DNA of 64,000 nt from Oceanicaulis sp. BBD 1991-10. Lineage in GTDB: Bacteria > Pseudomonadota > Alphaproteobacteria > Caulobacterales > Maricaulaceae. Position numbers and translations under genes: made by a program. Shown here piece after piece: positions 35,914 to 45,402 of this stretch. A model generated the notes under the pieces. The model saw only the letters and a list, made by a program, of their open reading frames with translations. It made no database searches and was not told the origin of the DNA. Location: positions 1 through 64,000 of the forward strand of contig LYSW01000014.1 of assembly GCA_001657295.1 (NCBI GenBank). The letters are read 5' to 3'. Position 1 is the stretch's first letter; the number at the start of each line of letters is the position of its first letter.

Positions 35914-37926
35914 ATGCGCCTTGGACGTTTCGCTTTTGCTCTCAAGGGCCTGCTCGCCGGCCTGGCCTTGGCCGCCCTGGCGTCGCTCGACCACGCCGCG
36001 GCCTGGGCGCAGGCCGATGATCGCCAGACCTTGAATTTCCGCGAGGCGGAGATCGCGGCGGTGATCGACGATGTCTCCCGGCTCACCGGCTACACCTTCA
36101 TCGTCGACCCCGACGTGCGCGGCCGGGTCACCATCACGTCCCAATCATCATTGACCGCTGAAGAAGTCTTCCAGGTGTTCCTGTCGACCTTGAGGGTGAA
36201 TGGCTACACCGCAGTCCGAAACGCCCCCGGCGTGTTTCAGATCGTCCCGGTGGCCGAGGGCGCGCGCGCCGGCGCGCCGGTCATCGCCGGCCGCGACGGG
36301 GAGGTCTTCCTCACCTCGGTCATCCGGCTCCGCAACACATCGGCGCGCGATGCGGTGCGGGCGATCGGCCCGATGATCAGCGAAGTCGGCTCCGCCAATG
36401 CGGTGGAAGGCGGCAATCTGATCGTGGTGGTCGACTTCGCCACCAATGTCGACGCCATCGAGCAGGCGCTCCGCGCCATGGATGTGGACCGGTCCTCCGT
36501 GGAGATGCTGGTCCTTGAGAACATCCCCGCCGAAGACATGGTGAGCATCGTCGAACGCCTGCGCACCCGCACGGCCCAGGGCGAGGACGATCGCGCGTTC
36601 GCGGTCACCGTCGCCGCCGTGCCCGCCTCCAACGCGCTCTTGCTGCGCGGCGAGCCGGGCGCGGTGCGTGAGATGATCGCCCTTGTTCGCCGGGTCGACG
36701 CGGTCAGCGCGTCGAACCAGTCCTTCCGCGTCATCTATCTCGACCATGCCGAGGGCGAGGAGTTATTGCCGATTCTTGAACAATTCGCCGAGGCGCTCAC
36801 GCCGGGCGAAACCGGCTCGCCGGGCCGCCCGGTGTCGATCGCGCACCATGTGCCGACCAACGCCATCATCATCAACGCCGACCCAGATCTGCTGCGTGAG
36901 CTGGAGCAGGTGATCGGCCGTCTGGATATTCGCCGCCCGCAGGTCCAGGTGGAAGCCATCGTGGTTGAGATATCGGACCGCGCCGCCCGGGATCTGGGCG
37001 TTCAATTCCTGCTCGCCGGGGATGGTTCTGATGCGACGCCGTTCGGCTATACCCGGTACGGCTCCTCCAGCTCGCCGGACCTGCTCGCCCTGGCCGGGGC
37101 GTTGATCACCGACGGCTTCGCTTCCGACGGGGACGGCGCGGCCGCCGGAACGGTCGACTTGCGCAATCTGGCGCTTGGCTCGCTGCTTGGCGCGCGCGGC
37201 GGCAGTTTCGGGGTCGGCGGTCAGATCGGCGACGACGGCGCGCTGTTCGGCGTCGTGTTGAATGCGCTGGAAGCGGACAGCGACAGCAATGTCCTGTCCA
37301 AGCCTCAGCTGATGGTGCTCGATAATGAGGAGGCCCAGCTCATCGTCGGCCAGGAAATCCCGGTCACGACGGGCGAGGCCCTGGGCTCGAACAACACCAA
37401 TCCGTTCCGGCAGATCCAGCGCCAGGATGTCGGCGTCCAGCTGACGGTGACGCCGCAAATCAATGACGGCGATACGATACGCTTGAACATCACCCAGGTC
37501 GTGTCCTCGGTCGCCGGTCCGGTGAGTGCGGATTTCCAGGAATTGATCACCAATAATCGCGAGATCTCGACAACCGTGCTCGCCGACAATGGCGAGATCA
37601 TCGTGCTGGGCGGCCTGATCGAGTCCGATGCGCAGGTCGCCAACGACGCGGTGCCCGGCCTGTCGCGCCTGCCGGTCGCGGGACGTCTGTTTCAAAGCGA
37701 GGCGCGGTCGGTCAGCCGGAGAAATCTCATGGTCTTCATCCGTCCGGTGATCGTGCGCGGGCCCGAAGACATGCGCGCCGTGACCCGCAGCGCCTATGAC
37801 AACACCATCGCCGCCCAGCGTCAGGCCAATGAAGGCCGGTCCAGCCTTGAAGACATCGTCGATCTCATGATGGACGGCCAGGACCCGTTTGACCGGCCTT
37901 TGCCGTCAGGCGGCGGGGAGGGCTAA
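35914..37926 (+). CDS. gspD: Type II secretion secretin GspD
   Basis: 670 residues. The ATG at 35914 has GGGGAG upstream and the signal sequence runs to about residue 33 (AAAWAQADD). N-domains follow (LNFREAEIAAVIDDVSRLTGYTFIVDPDVRGRVTI, IRLRNTSARDAVRAIGPMI, VIYLDHAEGEELLPILEQF), then the C-terminal secretin domain (LSKPQLMVLDNEEAQLIVGQEIPV, VGVQLTVTPQINDGDTIRLNI, DNGEIIVLGGLIESD, RRNLMVFIRPVIV). It forms the outer-membrane channel. It carries no lipobox, so it may need a pilotin; the lipoprotein at 46140 is one candidate. Confidence 0.95.
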   Translation: MRLGRFAFALKGLLAGLALAALASLDHAAAWAQADDRQTLNFREAEIAAVIDDVSRLTGYTFIVDPDVRGRVTITSQSSLTAEEVFQVFLSTLRVNGYTAVRNAPGVFQIVPVAEGARAGAPVIAGRDGEVFLTSVIRLRNTSARDAVRAIGPMISEVGSANAVEGGNLIVVVDFATNVDAIEQALRAMDVDRSSVEMLVLENIPAEDMVSIVERLRTRTAQGEDDRAFAVTVAAVPASNALLLRGEPGAVREMIALVRRVDAVSASNQSFRVIYLDHAEGEELLPILEQFAEALTPGETGSPGRPVSIAHHVPTNAIIINADPDLLRELEQVIGRLDIRRPQVQVEAIVVEISDRAARDLGVQFLLAGDGSDATPFGYTRYGSSSSPDLLALAGALITDGFASDGDGAAAGTVDLRNLALGSLLGARGGSFGVGGQIGDDGALFGVVLNALEADSDSNVLSKPQLMVLDNEEAQLIVGQEIPVTTGEALGSNNTNPFRQIQRQDVGVQLTVTPQINDGDTIRLNITQVVSSVAGPVSADFQELITNNREISTTVLADNGEIIVLGGLIESDAQVANDAVPGLSRLPVAGRLFQSEARSVSRRNLMVFIRPVIVRGPEDMRAVTRSAYDNTIAAQRQANEGRSSLEDIVDLMMDGQDPFDRPLPSGGGEG

Positions 37927-37931
37927 GGGTC

Positions 37932-39416
37932 GTGAAGCCGCTCGCCTACGCTTTCGCGAGGGAACATGGCGTCGCCCTTCAATCCGGCGACGCGCCGGAG
38001 CTGCTGATGCGCGAAGGCGCCGATCCGGTCCATCTGATCGAGGCGCGGCGCGCAGCGGGCGGTCCGCTTGCGGTGCGCACGCTGGATGCGCGCGCGTACG
38101 ACCAGGCGCTGTCGGATATCTACGCCTTTGACGGGCTCGACGCGTCCGCCGGCGAGGACGCTGAAGACGCCGAGATGGCCAGCCTCACAGAGCTGATCAA
38201 CGACATTCCCAAGACGGAAGACCTGCTCGACAGCGCCTCCGACGCGCCGATCATCCGCCTGATCAACGGCCTGATCGCCGAAGCGGTGCGCGCCGGCGCG
38301 TCGGATGTTCATGTCGAACCGTTCGAGGAGCGCGTCTCGGTCCGGCTCCGGGTCGATGGCGTGTTGCGCGAAACGGTCAGCCTGTCCGCCAAGCTGGCGC
38401 CGCCCTTGATCAGCCGCATCAAGGTGATGGCCCGCCTCGATATCGCGGAGAAGCGCGTGCCCCAGGACGGCCGCCTGACCCTGACCTTGGGCGGCAAGGC
38501 GGTGGATGTGCGCGTCTCCACCCTGCCGTCGCGCTATGGCGAGCGAGTCGTGCTGCGGCTTCTGGATAAGGAGAGCGCCCGCTTCTCCATGGAGGACCTG
38601 GGCATGAGCGCGGATCAGCTCGCCGATCTGCAGCGCGCCCTGGCCCAGCCCAACGGCATCGTGCTGGTCACCGGCCCGACCGGGGCGGGCAAGACGACGA
38701 CGCTTTATGCCGGGCTCAACTTGCTCAACGACCAGACCCGCAACATCCTCACGGTCGAAGACCCGGTCGAGTATGCGGTCGAGGGCATCGGCCAGACCCA
38801 GGTGAACACCAAGGTCGGCATGACTTTCGCGGCCGGCCTGCGCGCCATATTGCGCCAGGATCCCGACGTCGTCATGGTCGGCGAGATACGCGATCATGAG
38901 ACCGCGGAAATCGCGGTTCAGGCGTCGCTCACCGGTCACCTGGTGCTCTCCACCGTGCACACCAATTCCGCGGTCGCCGCGATCACGCGCCTGCGCGATA
39001 TGGGCGTGGAGAGCTATCTGCTCGCCTCGACCTTGACCGCGGTGCTGGCCCAGCGTCTCGTCCGCCGGCTCTGCCCTGACTGCAAGCAGGCTTATGAAGC
39101 CGATGAGGCTGAGCGCCGCATGCTGGATCTTTCCCAGGGCGAAACCGCCACGCTTTATCGGCCCATGGGCTGCCCGTCCTGCGGCGGGACCGGTTATGCC
39201 GGCCGGCGCGGGGTCTATGAGGTCGCCGTCGTTGACGATACTCTACGCACCTTGATCCATGACGACGCGCGCGAAAGCGCCCTGGCCGAGGCGGCGTTCA
39301 AAGCCCGCGACACGCTTTGGCGCTCCGGCGTGAATCTGGCCATGGCGGGCGAGACCAGCCTGGCCGAAGTCATGCGCGTATGCCGGGAGGACGCCGAGCG
39401 CGATGGCGGCGTTTGA
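37932..39416 (+). CDS. gspE: Type II secretion ATPase GspE
   Basis: 494 residues from a GTG at 37932, five bases after gspD. After an N-terminal GspL-binding region, the ATPase core has Walker A GPTGAGKTTT (about 248-257), the Asp box and His box (LTVEDPVEYAVEGIGQTQVN, LRAILRQDPDVVMVGEIRDHETAEIA), and a zinc-binding tetracysteine element (CPDC near 380, CPSC near 415). It powers pseudopilus assembly from the cytosol. The 3' end overlaps gspF by 14 bases. Confidence 0.95.
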   Translation: MKPLAYAFAREHGVALQSGDAPELLMREGADPVHLIEARRAAGGPLAVRTLDARAYDQALSDIYAFDGLDASAGEDAEDAEMASLTELINDIPKTEDLLDSASDAPIIRLINGLIAEAVRAGASDVHVEPFEERVSVRLRVDGVLRETVSLSAKLAPPLISRIKVMARLDIAEKRVPQDGRLTLTLGGKAVDVRVSTLPSRYGERVVLRLLDKESARFSMEDLGMSADQLADLQRALAQPNGIVLVTGPTGAGKTTTLYAGLNLLNDQTRNILTVEDPVEYAVEGIGQTQVNTKVGMTFAAGLRAILRQDPDVVMVGEIRDHETAEIAVQASLTGHLVLSTVHTNSAVAAITRLRDMGVESYLLASTLTAVLAQRLVRRLCPDCKQAYEADEAERRMLDLSQGETATLYRPMGCPSCGGTGYAGRRGVYEVAVVDDTLRTLIHDDARESALAEAAFKARDTLWRSGVNLAMAGETSLAEVMRVCREDAERDGGV

Positions 39417-40626
39417 ATACGAAGCCCTTGATGCTGCAGGCAAGCGCACGCGCGGCCTGCTGTCGGCGGATTCTGAAGCCGCCGCCCGCCGCGAGCTAAG
39501 ACGGCGGCGCCTGGCGCCCCTGTCCGTGGCGCGCGCCGGCGAACGCGGGGCGTCGGCGGGATGGCTGCAGGCTCTGACCGGCCCCAAGCCGATGGCTCAG
39601 CGCGAGCTGATGGGCGCGACCCGCCAGCTCGCGACGCTGATCGGCGCCGGCATGCCGGTGGAGGAAGCGGTCGGCGTCGTCGGCGGTCAGGACACCAGCT
39701 CGGCCACGTCTCGCGTCTTAATGGGCGTGCGCGCGAAGGTCACCGAGGGCGAGCGCCTGTCCGACGCCATGGCCGCCCACGCGCGGAGTTTTCCGCCGGT
39801 CTACCGGGCCATGGTGGCCGCCGGAGAGGGCGCCGGCGGACTCGGGCAGGTCCTTGAGCGCTTGGCGGACTATCTGGAGCAGGCCGACCAGTTTCGGCGC
39901 AAAGTGGGTTCGGCGCTGATCTATCCGGGCTTCCTCGCGGCGACGGCCATTGCGGTGGTCATCGCGCTGCTGGCCCTGGTCGTTCCACGCATATCCGAGC
40001 AGCTCACCTCCATGGGGCTGGAGCTGCCGGTGCTCACGCGGGTGATGATCGGAGTGTCCGACTTCGTGTCGGCCTTCTGGGCGGTCATCCTGGGCGGCGC
40101 GGTGACGATCGCAATCCTCGCAGCCCTGGCGCTGCGGCGCGACGTGGTGCGCCGATCCGTGGACCAGGCGGCCCTGGGCGCGCCGGTGATCGGCGCGTTC
40201 GCCGCAAAAGTGGAGGCGGCCCGTTTCGCACGCACGATGGGCATCCTGATCGAAGCGGGCGCAGTTCTGCCCGACGCCTTGCGCGCCGCCCGGCGCGCGG
40301 CCGGCAATCTCGCCTTTCAGGACCGGATCGGCGCCGTGATCGAGCAGGTCGAGACCGGGCGCGGCCTGGCCGACGCCTTGCGCGGCGCGCGGGTGTTTCC
40401 GCCCATCCTGGTCTACATGGTCGCGGCCGGCGAGCGGTCAGGCCGTCTGTCCGACATGTTCGAGCGCGCCGCCGACCATCTGGAGGCTGATGTGGACGGC
40501 GCGGTGACCACCGGGCTCAGCCTGTTGGAGCCCGGCATCATCATCGTGATGGCGGGGATCGTGGTGACGATCGTTCTATCTATCCTGCTGCCGATGCTTC
40601 AGCTCAGCACGGCGGCTATGTTGTGA
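39403..40626 (+). CDS. gspF: Type II secretion inner-membrane platform protein GspF
   Basis: 407 residues. It opens AAFEYEALDAAGKRTRGLLSAD, the usual GspF start, and has two repeated T2SSF domains (about 70-190 and 270-395) with RQLATLIGAGMPVEEAV and ARTMGILIEAGAVLPDAL. Three main membrane segments are present, including FLAATAIAVVIALLALVVP and GIIIVMAGIVVTIVLSILLP. It anchors GspE to the membrane and is thought to help extract pseudopilins. It overlaps gspE by 14 bases. Confidence 0.95.
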   Translation: MAAFEYEALDAAGKRTRGLLSADSEAAARRELRRRRLAPLSVARAGERGASAGWLQALTGPKPMAQRELMGATRQLATLIGAGMPVEEAVGVVGGQDTSSATSRVLMGVRAKVTEGERLSDAMAAHARSFPPVYRAMVAAGEGAGGLGQVLERLADYLEQADQFRRKVGSALIYPGFLAATAIAVVIALLALVVPRISEQLTSMGLELPVLTRVMIGVSDFVSAFWAVILGGAVTIAILAALALRRDVVRRSVDQAALGAPVIGAFAAKVEAARFARTMGILIEAGAVLPDALRAARRAAGNLAFQDRIGAVIEQVETGRGLADALRGARVFPPILVYMVAAGERSGRLSDMFERAADHLEADVDGAVTTGLSLLEPGIIIVMAGIVVTIVLSILLPMLQLSTAAML

Positions 40627-40653
40627 GCCTGACCCAGGGAAAGGAGGCGCGTC

Positions 40654-41115
40654 ATGGCGGTTCAAGACTATGAAGAAGACCGCATCAAAGACCGGGAAGC
40701 CGGACTGTCGCTGATCGAGGTGATGGTCGTGGTCGTGATCATCGGCATTGTCGGCACGATCATCATGATCAACGTGTTTCCGCTTCTGGGCAACGCCAAC
40801 ACCACCGCCGCCAGCGCGCAGGTCAGCCAGCTGGAGCAGGGGGTGGAGACGTATAATCTCATCATCGGGCGCTATCCCACCACCGAAGAAGGCCTGGAGG
40901 CCCTGGTCACCCCGCCCGCGGATCCGCGTGAGGCGGCGCGGTTTCCTGACGGCGGCTTCATCAATAATCTGCCGCCGGACCCCTGGGGCAATCCGTATCA
41001 ATACATGATACCCGGCGAACACGGGCGCTACGATATCTGGTCCTGGGGCGCGGATGGCCGCCCGGGCGGAGAGGGCGAGAACGCCGATATCGGCAATTGG
41101 ACGCCGCAGGAGTGA
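40654..41115 (+). CDS. gspG: Major pseudopilin GspG
   Basis: 153 residues with GGAAAGGAGG before the ATG. A charged leader ends at EAG, and the prepilin cleavage site precedes LSLIEVMVVVVIIGIVGTI; note Leu rather than Phe at +1 and Glu at +5. The C-terminal part has the GspG calcium-binding/DPWGNPYQY segment and WSWGADGRPGGEGENADIGNW. It forms the body of the pseudopilus. A prepilin peptidase (GspO/PilD) must be encoded elsewhere, as none is in this window. The stop overlaps gspH by one base. Confidence 0.95.
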   Translation: MAVQDYEEDRIKDREAGLSLIEVMVVVVIIGIVGTIIMINVFPLLGNANTTAASAQVSQLEQGVETYNLIIGRYPTTEEGLEALVTPPADPREAARFPDGGFINNLPPDPWGNPYQYMIPGEHGRYDIWSWGADGRPGGEGENADIGNWTPQE

Positions 41116-41642
41116 TGCGCGCCGCCGCCGCCAACGCACGCGACGCCGGGCTCTCCCTCGTCGAGGTGATCGCGGCGGTGGCGATCCTCGCCGTGCTGAC
41201 GAGCGCGGTGGTGGTGTATTGGAACGCCGGCGCGAGCCCCGCCCGCGAAGCGGCGGACCGATTGACATTGCGGCTGAACGCGGCGCGCGAACATGTGCTC
41301 GTGACCGGGGAGACTCTCGGGTTCGCCGGCGATCTTGACGGCTCGGGATGGCGTTTCTTCCGGTTTCGGGACGGCGCATGGCGGGTGGTCCAGGATCATC
41401 CGGCGCTTCGGCCCGAGCGTTTGGGCGCGGAGGTGCGCCTGAGCCTTCGCGAGGGGGCGCCGCCGCGGCGCGGCGAGGACGCCGCCGTCACCGCTCCGCA
41501 AGTCCTGTTCGACCCGGGCGGTTTCGACTCGCCGTTCGCCTATGAAGTCCGCGACCGGACCGGCCCGGTTGTCGTGCGCCGCACCGATGCGGGCCGCCTG
41601 ATCGTCGATATGGCTGAAACACCGCCCGGGCGAGCGGCATGA
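41115..41642 (+). CDS. gspH: Minor pseudopilin GspH
   Basis: 175 residues from the ATG at 41115, which overlaps the gspG stop (TGATG) and has AGGAG upstream. Prepilin site and helix: ARDAG then LSLVEVIAAVAILAVLTSAVVVYW. The rest fits the GspH globular domain (ARDAADRLTLRLNAARE-like helix, LGFAGDLDGSGWRFFRF). It belongs to the pseudopilus tip and overlaps gspI by four bases. Confidence 0.88.
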   Translation: MRAAAANARDAGLSLVEVIAAVAILAVLTSAVVVYWNAGASPAREAADRLTLRLNAAREHVLVTGETLGFAGDLDGSGWRFFRFRDGAWRVVQDHPALRPERLGAEVRLSLREGAPPRRGEDAAVTAPQVLFDPGGFDSPFAYEVRDRTGPVVVRRTDAGRLIVDMAETPPGRAA

Positions 41643-42001
41643 TGGCCCGGACCTCCGGCTTCTCACTCATCGAAATGCTGGCCGCGCTTGCGGTGCTGGC
41701 GATCGCCGGAATGGCGCTGACCAGCGCGATGACCTCCAGCATCCGCGCCGCCGGCTTCAGCCAGCAGGTCAGCCTGGCGGGCCTGGCGGCCGATAATCTG
41801 CTCGCGCTCAACCTGGCCGGCGAAGGCGGGCGGTCGCTGCGTGATCGCACCGGCGTTTATGAGATTGCGGGCCGCAGCTATGACTGGCGCCTTGAGGTGG
41901 GGGAGACGGCGGACCCGCAGCTGACCCGCATCACGCTTGTCGTCGAACAGAACCAGCAAGAACAGACCCGCCGCACCACCTTTGTCAGGAGCCGGCCATG
42001 A
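41639..42001 (+). CDS. gspI: Minor pseudopilin GspI
   Basis: 120 residues. Prepilin site TSG then FSLIEMLAALAVLAIAGMALTS, followed by the short GspI domain (GLAADNLLALNLAG, RSYDWRLEVGETADPQLTRITLVVE). GspI nucleates the tip complex with GspJ and GspK. It overlaps both neighbours by four bases (ATGA), so translation is coupled. Confidence 0.92.
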   Translation: MMARTSGFSLIEMLAALAVLAIAGMALTSAMTSSIRAAGFSQQVSLAGLAADNLLALNLAGEGGRSLRDRTGVYEIAGRSYDWRLEVGETADPQLTRITLVVEQNQQEQTRRTTFVRSRP

Positions 42002-42648
42002 CGAGGGAGGGTGGGTTCTCGCTCGTCGAGGTGCTGGCGGCCGCCGCGATTTTCGCCCTGGTCAGCGCATTATCGGTCGGCCTCCTGATGGGCGCGCTGC
42101 GCACCCAGGCGCAAAGCGAGGCGGCGTTGGCCGATCTGGCTTCGGTTCAGCGCGTCGCCGCACTGCTCCGCCAAGACATGGGTCAAATCGCATTCCGCCC
42201 GGTGCGCGGACCGGACGGCGTGCCGGATGCGCGCGTTTTCGCGGCCGATATCAATGGTGCGGAGCTGGTTCGCGCAAGCACGGGCGGCGCGCGCGAAATC
42301 CTCGTTCTGACCCGGTCGGGCTGGTCCAACCCCGGGCGGGTGCAGCCCCGTTCCAGCTTGCAACGGGTCGCCTGGCAGGTGGAGGCGGACCGCCTCTATC
42401 GCGCCGCTTGGGCGTATCCGGACGCGGCGGCCGGAACCGCGCCGCGCCGTCAGCTGCTCATTGACGGCGTCGATGAGATCGAGCTGCAGCTTTTGCGCGA
42501 CGGCGTCTGGGTCGATGTCGCGCGGGTCACCGCAGGCGCCGAAGGGGCGGCCACCCTGCCTGACGCAGTGCGTCTGCGGTATCAAACGGCCGGGCTCGGC
42601 TGGATCGAACATGTCGTCCTCACTCCCGCAGCGGAGCCCGAGACATGA
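41998..42648 (+). CDS. gspJ: Minor pseudopilin GspJ
   Basis: 216 residues. Prepilin site EGG then FSLVEVLAAAAIFALVSALSVGLLM. The globular part contains LADLASVQRVAALLRQDMGQIAFRPVRG and QRVAWQVEADRLYRAAW, as in GspJ. It belongs to the tip complex. It overlaps gspI and gspK by four bases each. Confidence 0.92.
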   Translation: MTREGGFSLVEVLAAAAIFALVSALSVGLLMGALRTQAQSEAALADLASVQRVAALLRQDMGQIAFRPVRGPDGVPDARVFAADINGAELVRASTGGAREILVLTRSGWSNPGRVQPRSSLQRVAWQVEADRLYRAAWAYPDAAAGTAPRRQLLIDGVDEIELQLLRDGVWVDVARVTAGAEGAATLPDAVRLRYQTAGLGWIEHVVLTPAAEPET

Positions 42649-43640
42649 CGCCGCCCGCCCCCAAGGATCAGGGCGCGGCGCTGATCGCCGCGCTATTGCT
42701 GGTGGCCCTGATGGCGGCCCTGAGCGTCCAGCTGGTCGACCTCACCCGCTTCGCCGTCTTTCGCACCGGCCATCTCGACACGCGCGCGGGCGCCTACTGG
42801 CAGGCGTTGGGGGCGCGCGAATTCGCGGAAAGCGTCTTGCAGCGCGGGGTCGATGGCGAAGTGATGCGCAGCGATCTGGCCTGGTTGTCGGAACCGCAGG
42901 TCTTTCCCACCGAGACCGGGGTGATCACGGGAATGATCAAGGATCAGAATAACTGTTTCAATGTAAATGCGCTCGCCCAGACGCGGTCCGAAGACGGCGA
43001 CGGCGACCCGGCGCAGCAGGTCACGCGCGCGCATCGCATGTTCGACGTGTTGATGGACGAGATCAGCATTCCGCCCGGCTCCGCCCGCACGTTGCGCGTT
43101 CAAATCGGCGATTGGATCGACGCCGACACACGGCCGGAGCCAGGCGGCGCTGAAGACCTGACCTATCAAGTGTTTGATCCGCCCTACCGAACCGCGAACA
43201 CCGCCATGGCGCAGCTCGATGAGCTGATGGCGCTGCCGGAGATGACGCCCGGCTTTTACGCCTCGCTTCAACCCTGGCTGTGCGCGCTTCCGGCGAGCCT
43301 GCAGCCGGAGATCAACCTCAATACGTTGCGCCTGGACCAGGCGCCGCTGCTGGCGGCGGCGCTTCAGGGCAAGATTGATGCAGCTCAGGCCGAGGCATTG
43401 CTTTTCCGCCGCCCGCCTCAAGGCTATGACGCCCTGGAACAATTCTGGGGCGATCCGCTCCTGGCGAATCTCGAGCTGGACGCCCAGGACCGCGCGGCGT
43501 TCACCTTGCGAAGCCGCTGGTTCGAAATGGAGGTGCAGGTGCGGTTTGAGGAGGCGCGTTTTAATCTGACCCAGCTGGTGGAGTTGGAGCAAAACGAGCG
43601 GGTCGTTCGCCACCGGCAGCATTTCGGACCTATTCAATGA
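42645..43640 (+). CDS. gspK: Minor pseudopilin GspK
   Basis: 331 residues, the usual larger size for GspK. A hydrophobic N-terminal helix (GAALIAALLLVALMAALSVQLV) follows a short leader and lacks the Glu+5, as is normal in GspK. The body has the helical insert with INLNTLRLDQAPLLAAAL and KDQNNCFNVNALAQ. It caps the pseudopilus. It overlaps gspJ and gspL by four bases. Confidence 0.92.
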   Translation: MTPPAPKDQGAALIAALLLVALMAALSVQLVDLTRFAVFRTGHLDTRAGAYWQALGAREFAESVLQRGVDGEVMRSDLAWLSEPQVFPTETGVITGMIKDQNNCFNVNALAQTRSEDGDGDPAQQVTRAHRMFDVLMDEISIPPGSARTLRVQIGDWIDADTRPEPGGAEDLTYQVFDPPYRTANTAMAQLDELMALPEMTPGFYASLQPWLCALPASLQPEINLNTLRLDQAPLLAAALQGKIDAAQAEALLFRRPPQGYDALEQFWGDPLLANLELDAQDRAAFTLRSRWFEMEVQVRFEEARFNLTQLVELEQNERVVRHRQHFGPIQ

Positions 43641-44902
43641 GCGTTCTGGTCCTCACCCTGCCGGCCTCCACAAGCGCGGCGCAGGCGGACTGGGCGCTGG
43701 TCGATAATGGCGCAGTGATCGCCGGCGGCGTGATCGCGCCGGGTGAACACCCGGGCCTGCCCGATGACGCGAAGCCGGTGCGGGCCGTCGCCCTGGCGCC
43801 GGCCGAAACGATGTTCCTTCGCCGCGCCCCTGTCCCGGGCTCGAATGACCGGGACGCCCGCCGCGCCGCCCCCTTCTTGATCGAGGAATGCCTGGCGCAA
43901 CCCCTCGACGCGGTCGCCGTGGAGGTCGGGCCGCTGCAGGAAACCGGCGACCGGTTGATCGCAGCCGTCGATGGCGACCTGCTGGCCGCCTGGCGCCGCT
44001 GGGTGGCCGGGTTGGGCGTCAAGCCCGTCTTTCTGGTTCCCGATGCGCTGCTGCTGACTTCGAACGGCGCGGACCTCGTCGCTTTCGCTTATGGCGACCG
44101 GGTGCTGGTGCGGCTGAGCGCTGCGGACGGGGCGGAGCGGGGGGAGGACCGCGACGTTGATGTCGCGCTCGGCGAACCGCTGGTCTTTTCGATCGACGCG
44201 CAGCTTGGGCAGACCCTGCTGCCGGCTCTGGCCGAAAAGCTGCAGCCGCGCCGCGTGCTGATCAGCGAACAGCTGGACCCCAATCTGACCGCGCCTGACG
44301 GCGCACCGATCGCCCTGAAGCGCATGGATGCGCCGGACCTGCGCATGCTGGCGGCGCAAGCGCCCCAGGAGGCGCTCGACGGCTTTCCGCCGCTGCTTGG
44401 CGCGAGCTTCGCCAGCGCGCTTGACTGGACCGGATTGCTAGCGCCCTGGCGTGTCGCGGCCGTGCTCGCGCTGATCACCATCGCGGCCAGCGCGCTCTTC
44501 GCGGCCGGTGAGGCGGCCTATCTGGAGCGCCGCGCGGCGGCCTATGCGCAAGCCGAGCTGGAGACCTTCCAGGCTGCTTTTCCCGACACTCGGCCCGCAA
44601 ACATCCAGGCTCAGCTTCGACAGGCGTTGGCGTCGGTCGGCGCGGTGGAGGACCGGGCTGGATTCCTCGATTTGAGCGCGGCGCTGGCGGATATCATGGC
44701 CGGCAATGAGGCGGTTCGCATCGACGCGCTGCGCTATGACGCCGACCGCGGCGTGCTGTCGGTGAGCGCGCTTTATCGCGGCTTTGATGATTTTGAATCG
44801 CTCCGCCTCGCGGCCGAGGCGCGCGGCGTCGTGCTCGATGACGGCGGCGCGCGCCAGTCGACCTCTGGCGTCGAGGCGGAATTCACCGTGAGGCTGCCAT
44901 GA
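43637..44902 (+). CDS. gspL: Type II secretion protein GspL
   Basis: 421 residues. The N-terminal two-thirds is the cytosolic actin-like domain (RRAPVPGSNDRDARRAAPFLIEECLAQPLDAVAVEVG is characteristic). One transmembrane segment lies at about residues 270-290 (VAAVLALITIAASALFAAG), followed by a periplasmic ferredoxin-like domain (IDALRYDADRGVLSVSALYRGFDDFESLRLAAEARG). GspL recruits GspE to the membrane with GspM. It overlaps both neighbours by four bases. Confidence 0.92.
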   Translation: MSVLVLTLPASTSAAQADWALVDNGAVIAGGVIAPGEHPGLPDDAKPVRAVALAPAETMFLRRAPVPGSNDRDARRAAPFLIEECLAQPLDAVAVEVGPLQETGDRLIAAVDGDLLAAWRRWVAGLGVKPVFLVPDALLLTSNGADLVAFAYGDRVLVRLSAADGAERGEDRDVDVALGEPLVFSIDAQLGQTLLPALAEKLQPRRVLISEQLDPNLTAPDGAPIALKRMDAPDLRMLAAQAPQEALDGFPPLLGASFASALDWTGLLAPWRVAAVLALITIAASALFAAGEAAYLERRAAAYAQAELETFQAAFPDTRPANIQAQLRQALASVGAVEDRAGFLDLSAALADIMAGNEAVRIDALRYDADRGVLSVSALYRGFDDFESLRLAAEARGVVLDDGGARQSTSGVEAEFTVRLP

Positions 44903-45402
44903 GCTGGTCCGAGCGTCTGGCGCCGGCCCGCGCCGCCTGGGCGGAGCGAAGCGTGCGCGAGCAATCCCTGCTCGGCGTCATGGCGCTGCTGCTGGTCGGC
45001 GTCGTCGTCTGGTATTTGATCCTCACCCCGGCCTGGGCGTGGCGCGATCAGGCGCGCGCGTCTCATGAGCGGGCGGTGACGAGTTTCGAAACAATGGTCG
45101 CCGGCGTGGAGCGCTACCAGGCCGAAGCCGCAGCCGCAGCGCGCCCGCAAGCCGGAGCGGCGCTTCGCACGGTCGTCGGCGCCAGCGCCGCAGAGCGCGG
45201 CCTGGCGATCAGCCGGGTCCAGCCTTTGGAGGACGGACGGCTCGGCGTGTGGATGGAGGGAGTGTCCGATGACGCGCTGATGGCCTGGTTGATCGCGCTG
45301 GCGCGTGAAGAGGGCGTGCGTGTGGACCAGATCAGCATTGATCGGGAAGGCGACCGGCAGGTCCGCGCGCAATTGGTGCTGGTGCGGGGCGCCGGCGCAT
45401 GA
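44899..45402 (+). CDS. gspM: Type II secretion protein GspM
   Basis: 167 residues. A short cytosolic start (SWSERLAPARAAWAERSVREQ) is followed by one membrane helix (LLGVMALLLVGVVVWYLILTP) and a periplasmic ferredoxin-like domain with the GspM ending WLIALAREEGVRVDQISIDREGDRQVRAQLVL. It pairs with GspL in the inner-membrane platform. It overlaps gspL and gspN by four bases. Confidence 0.92.
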   Translation: MSWSERLAPARAAWAERSVREQSLLGVMALLLVGVVVWYLILTPAWAWRDQARASHERAVTSFETMVAGVERYQAEAAAAARPQAGAALRTVVGASAAERGLAISRVQPLEDGRLGVWMEGVSDDALMAWLIALAREEGVRVDQISIDREGDRQVRAQLVLVRGAGA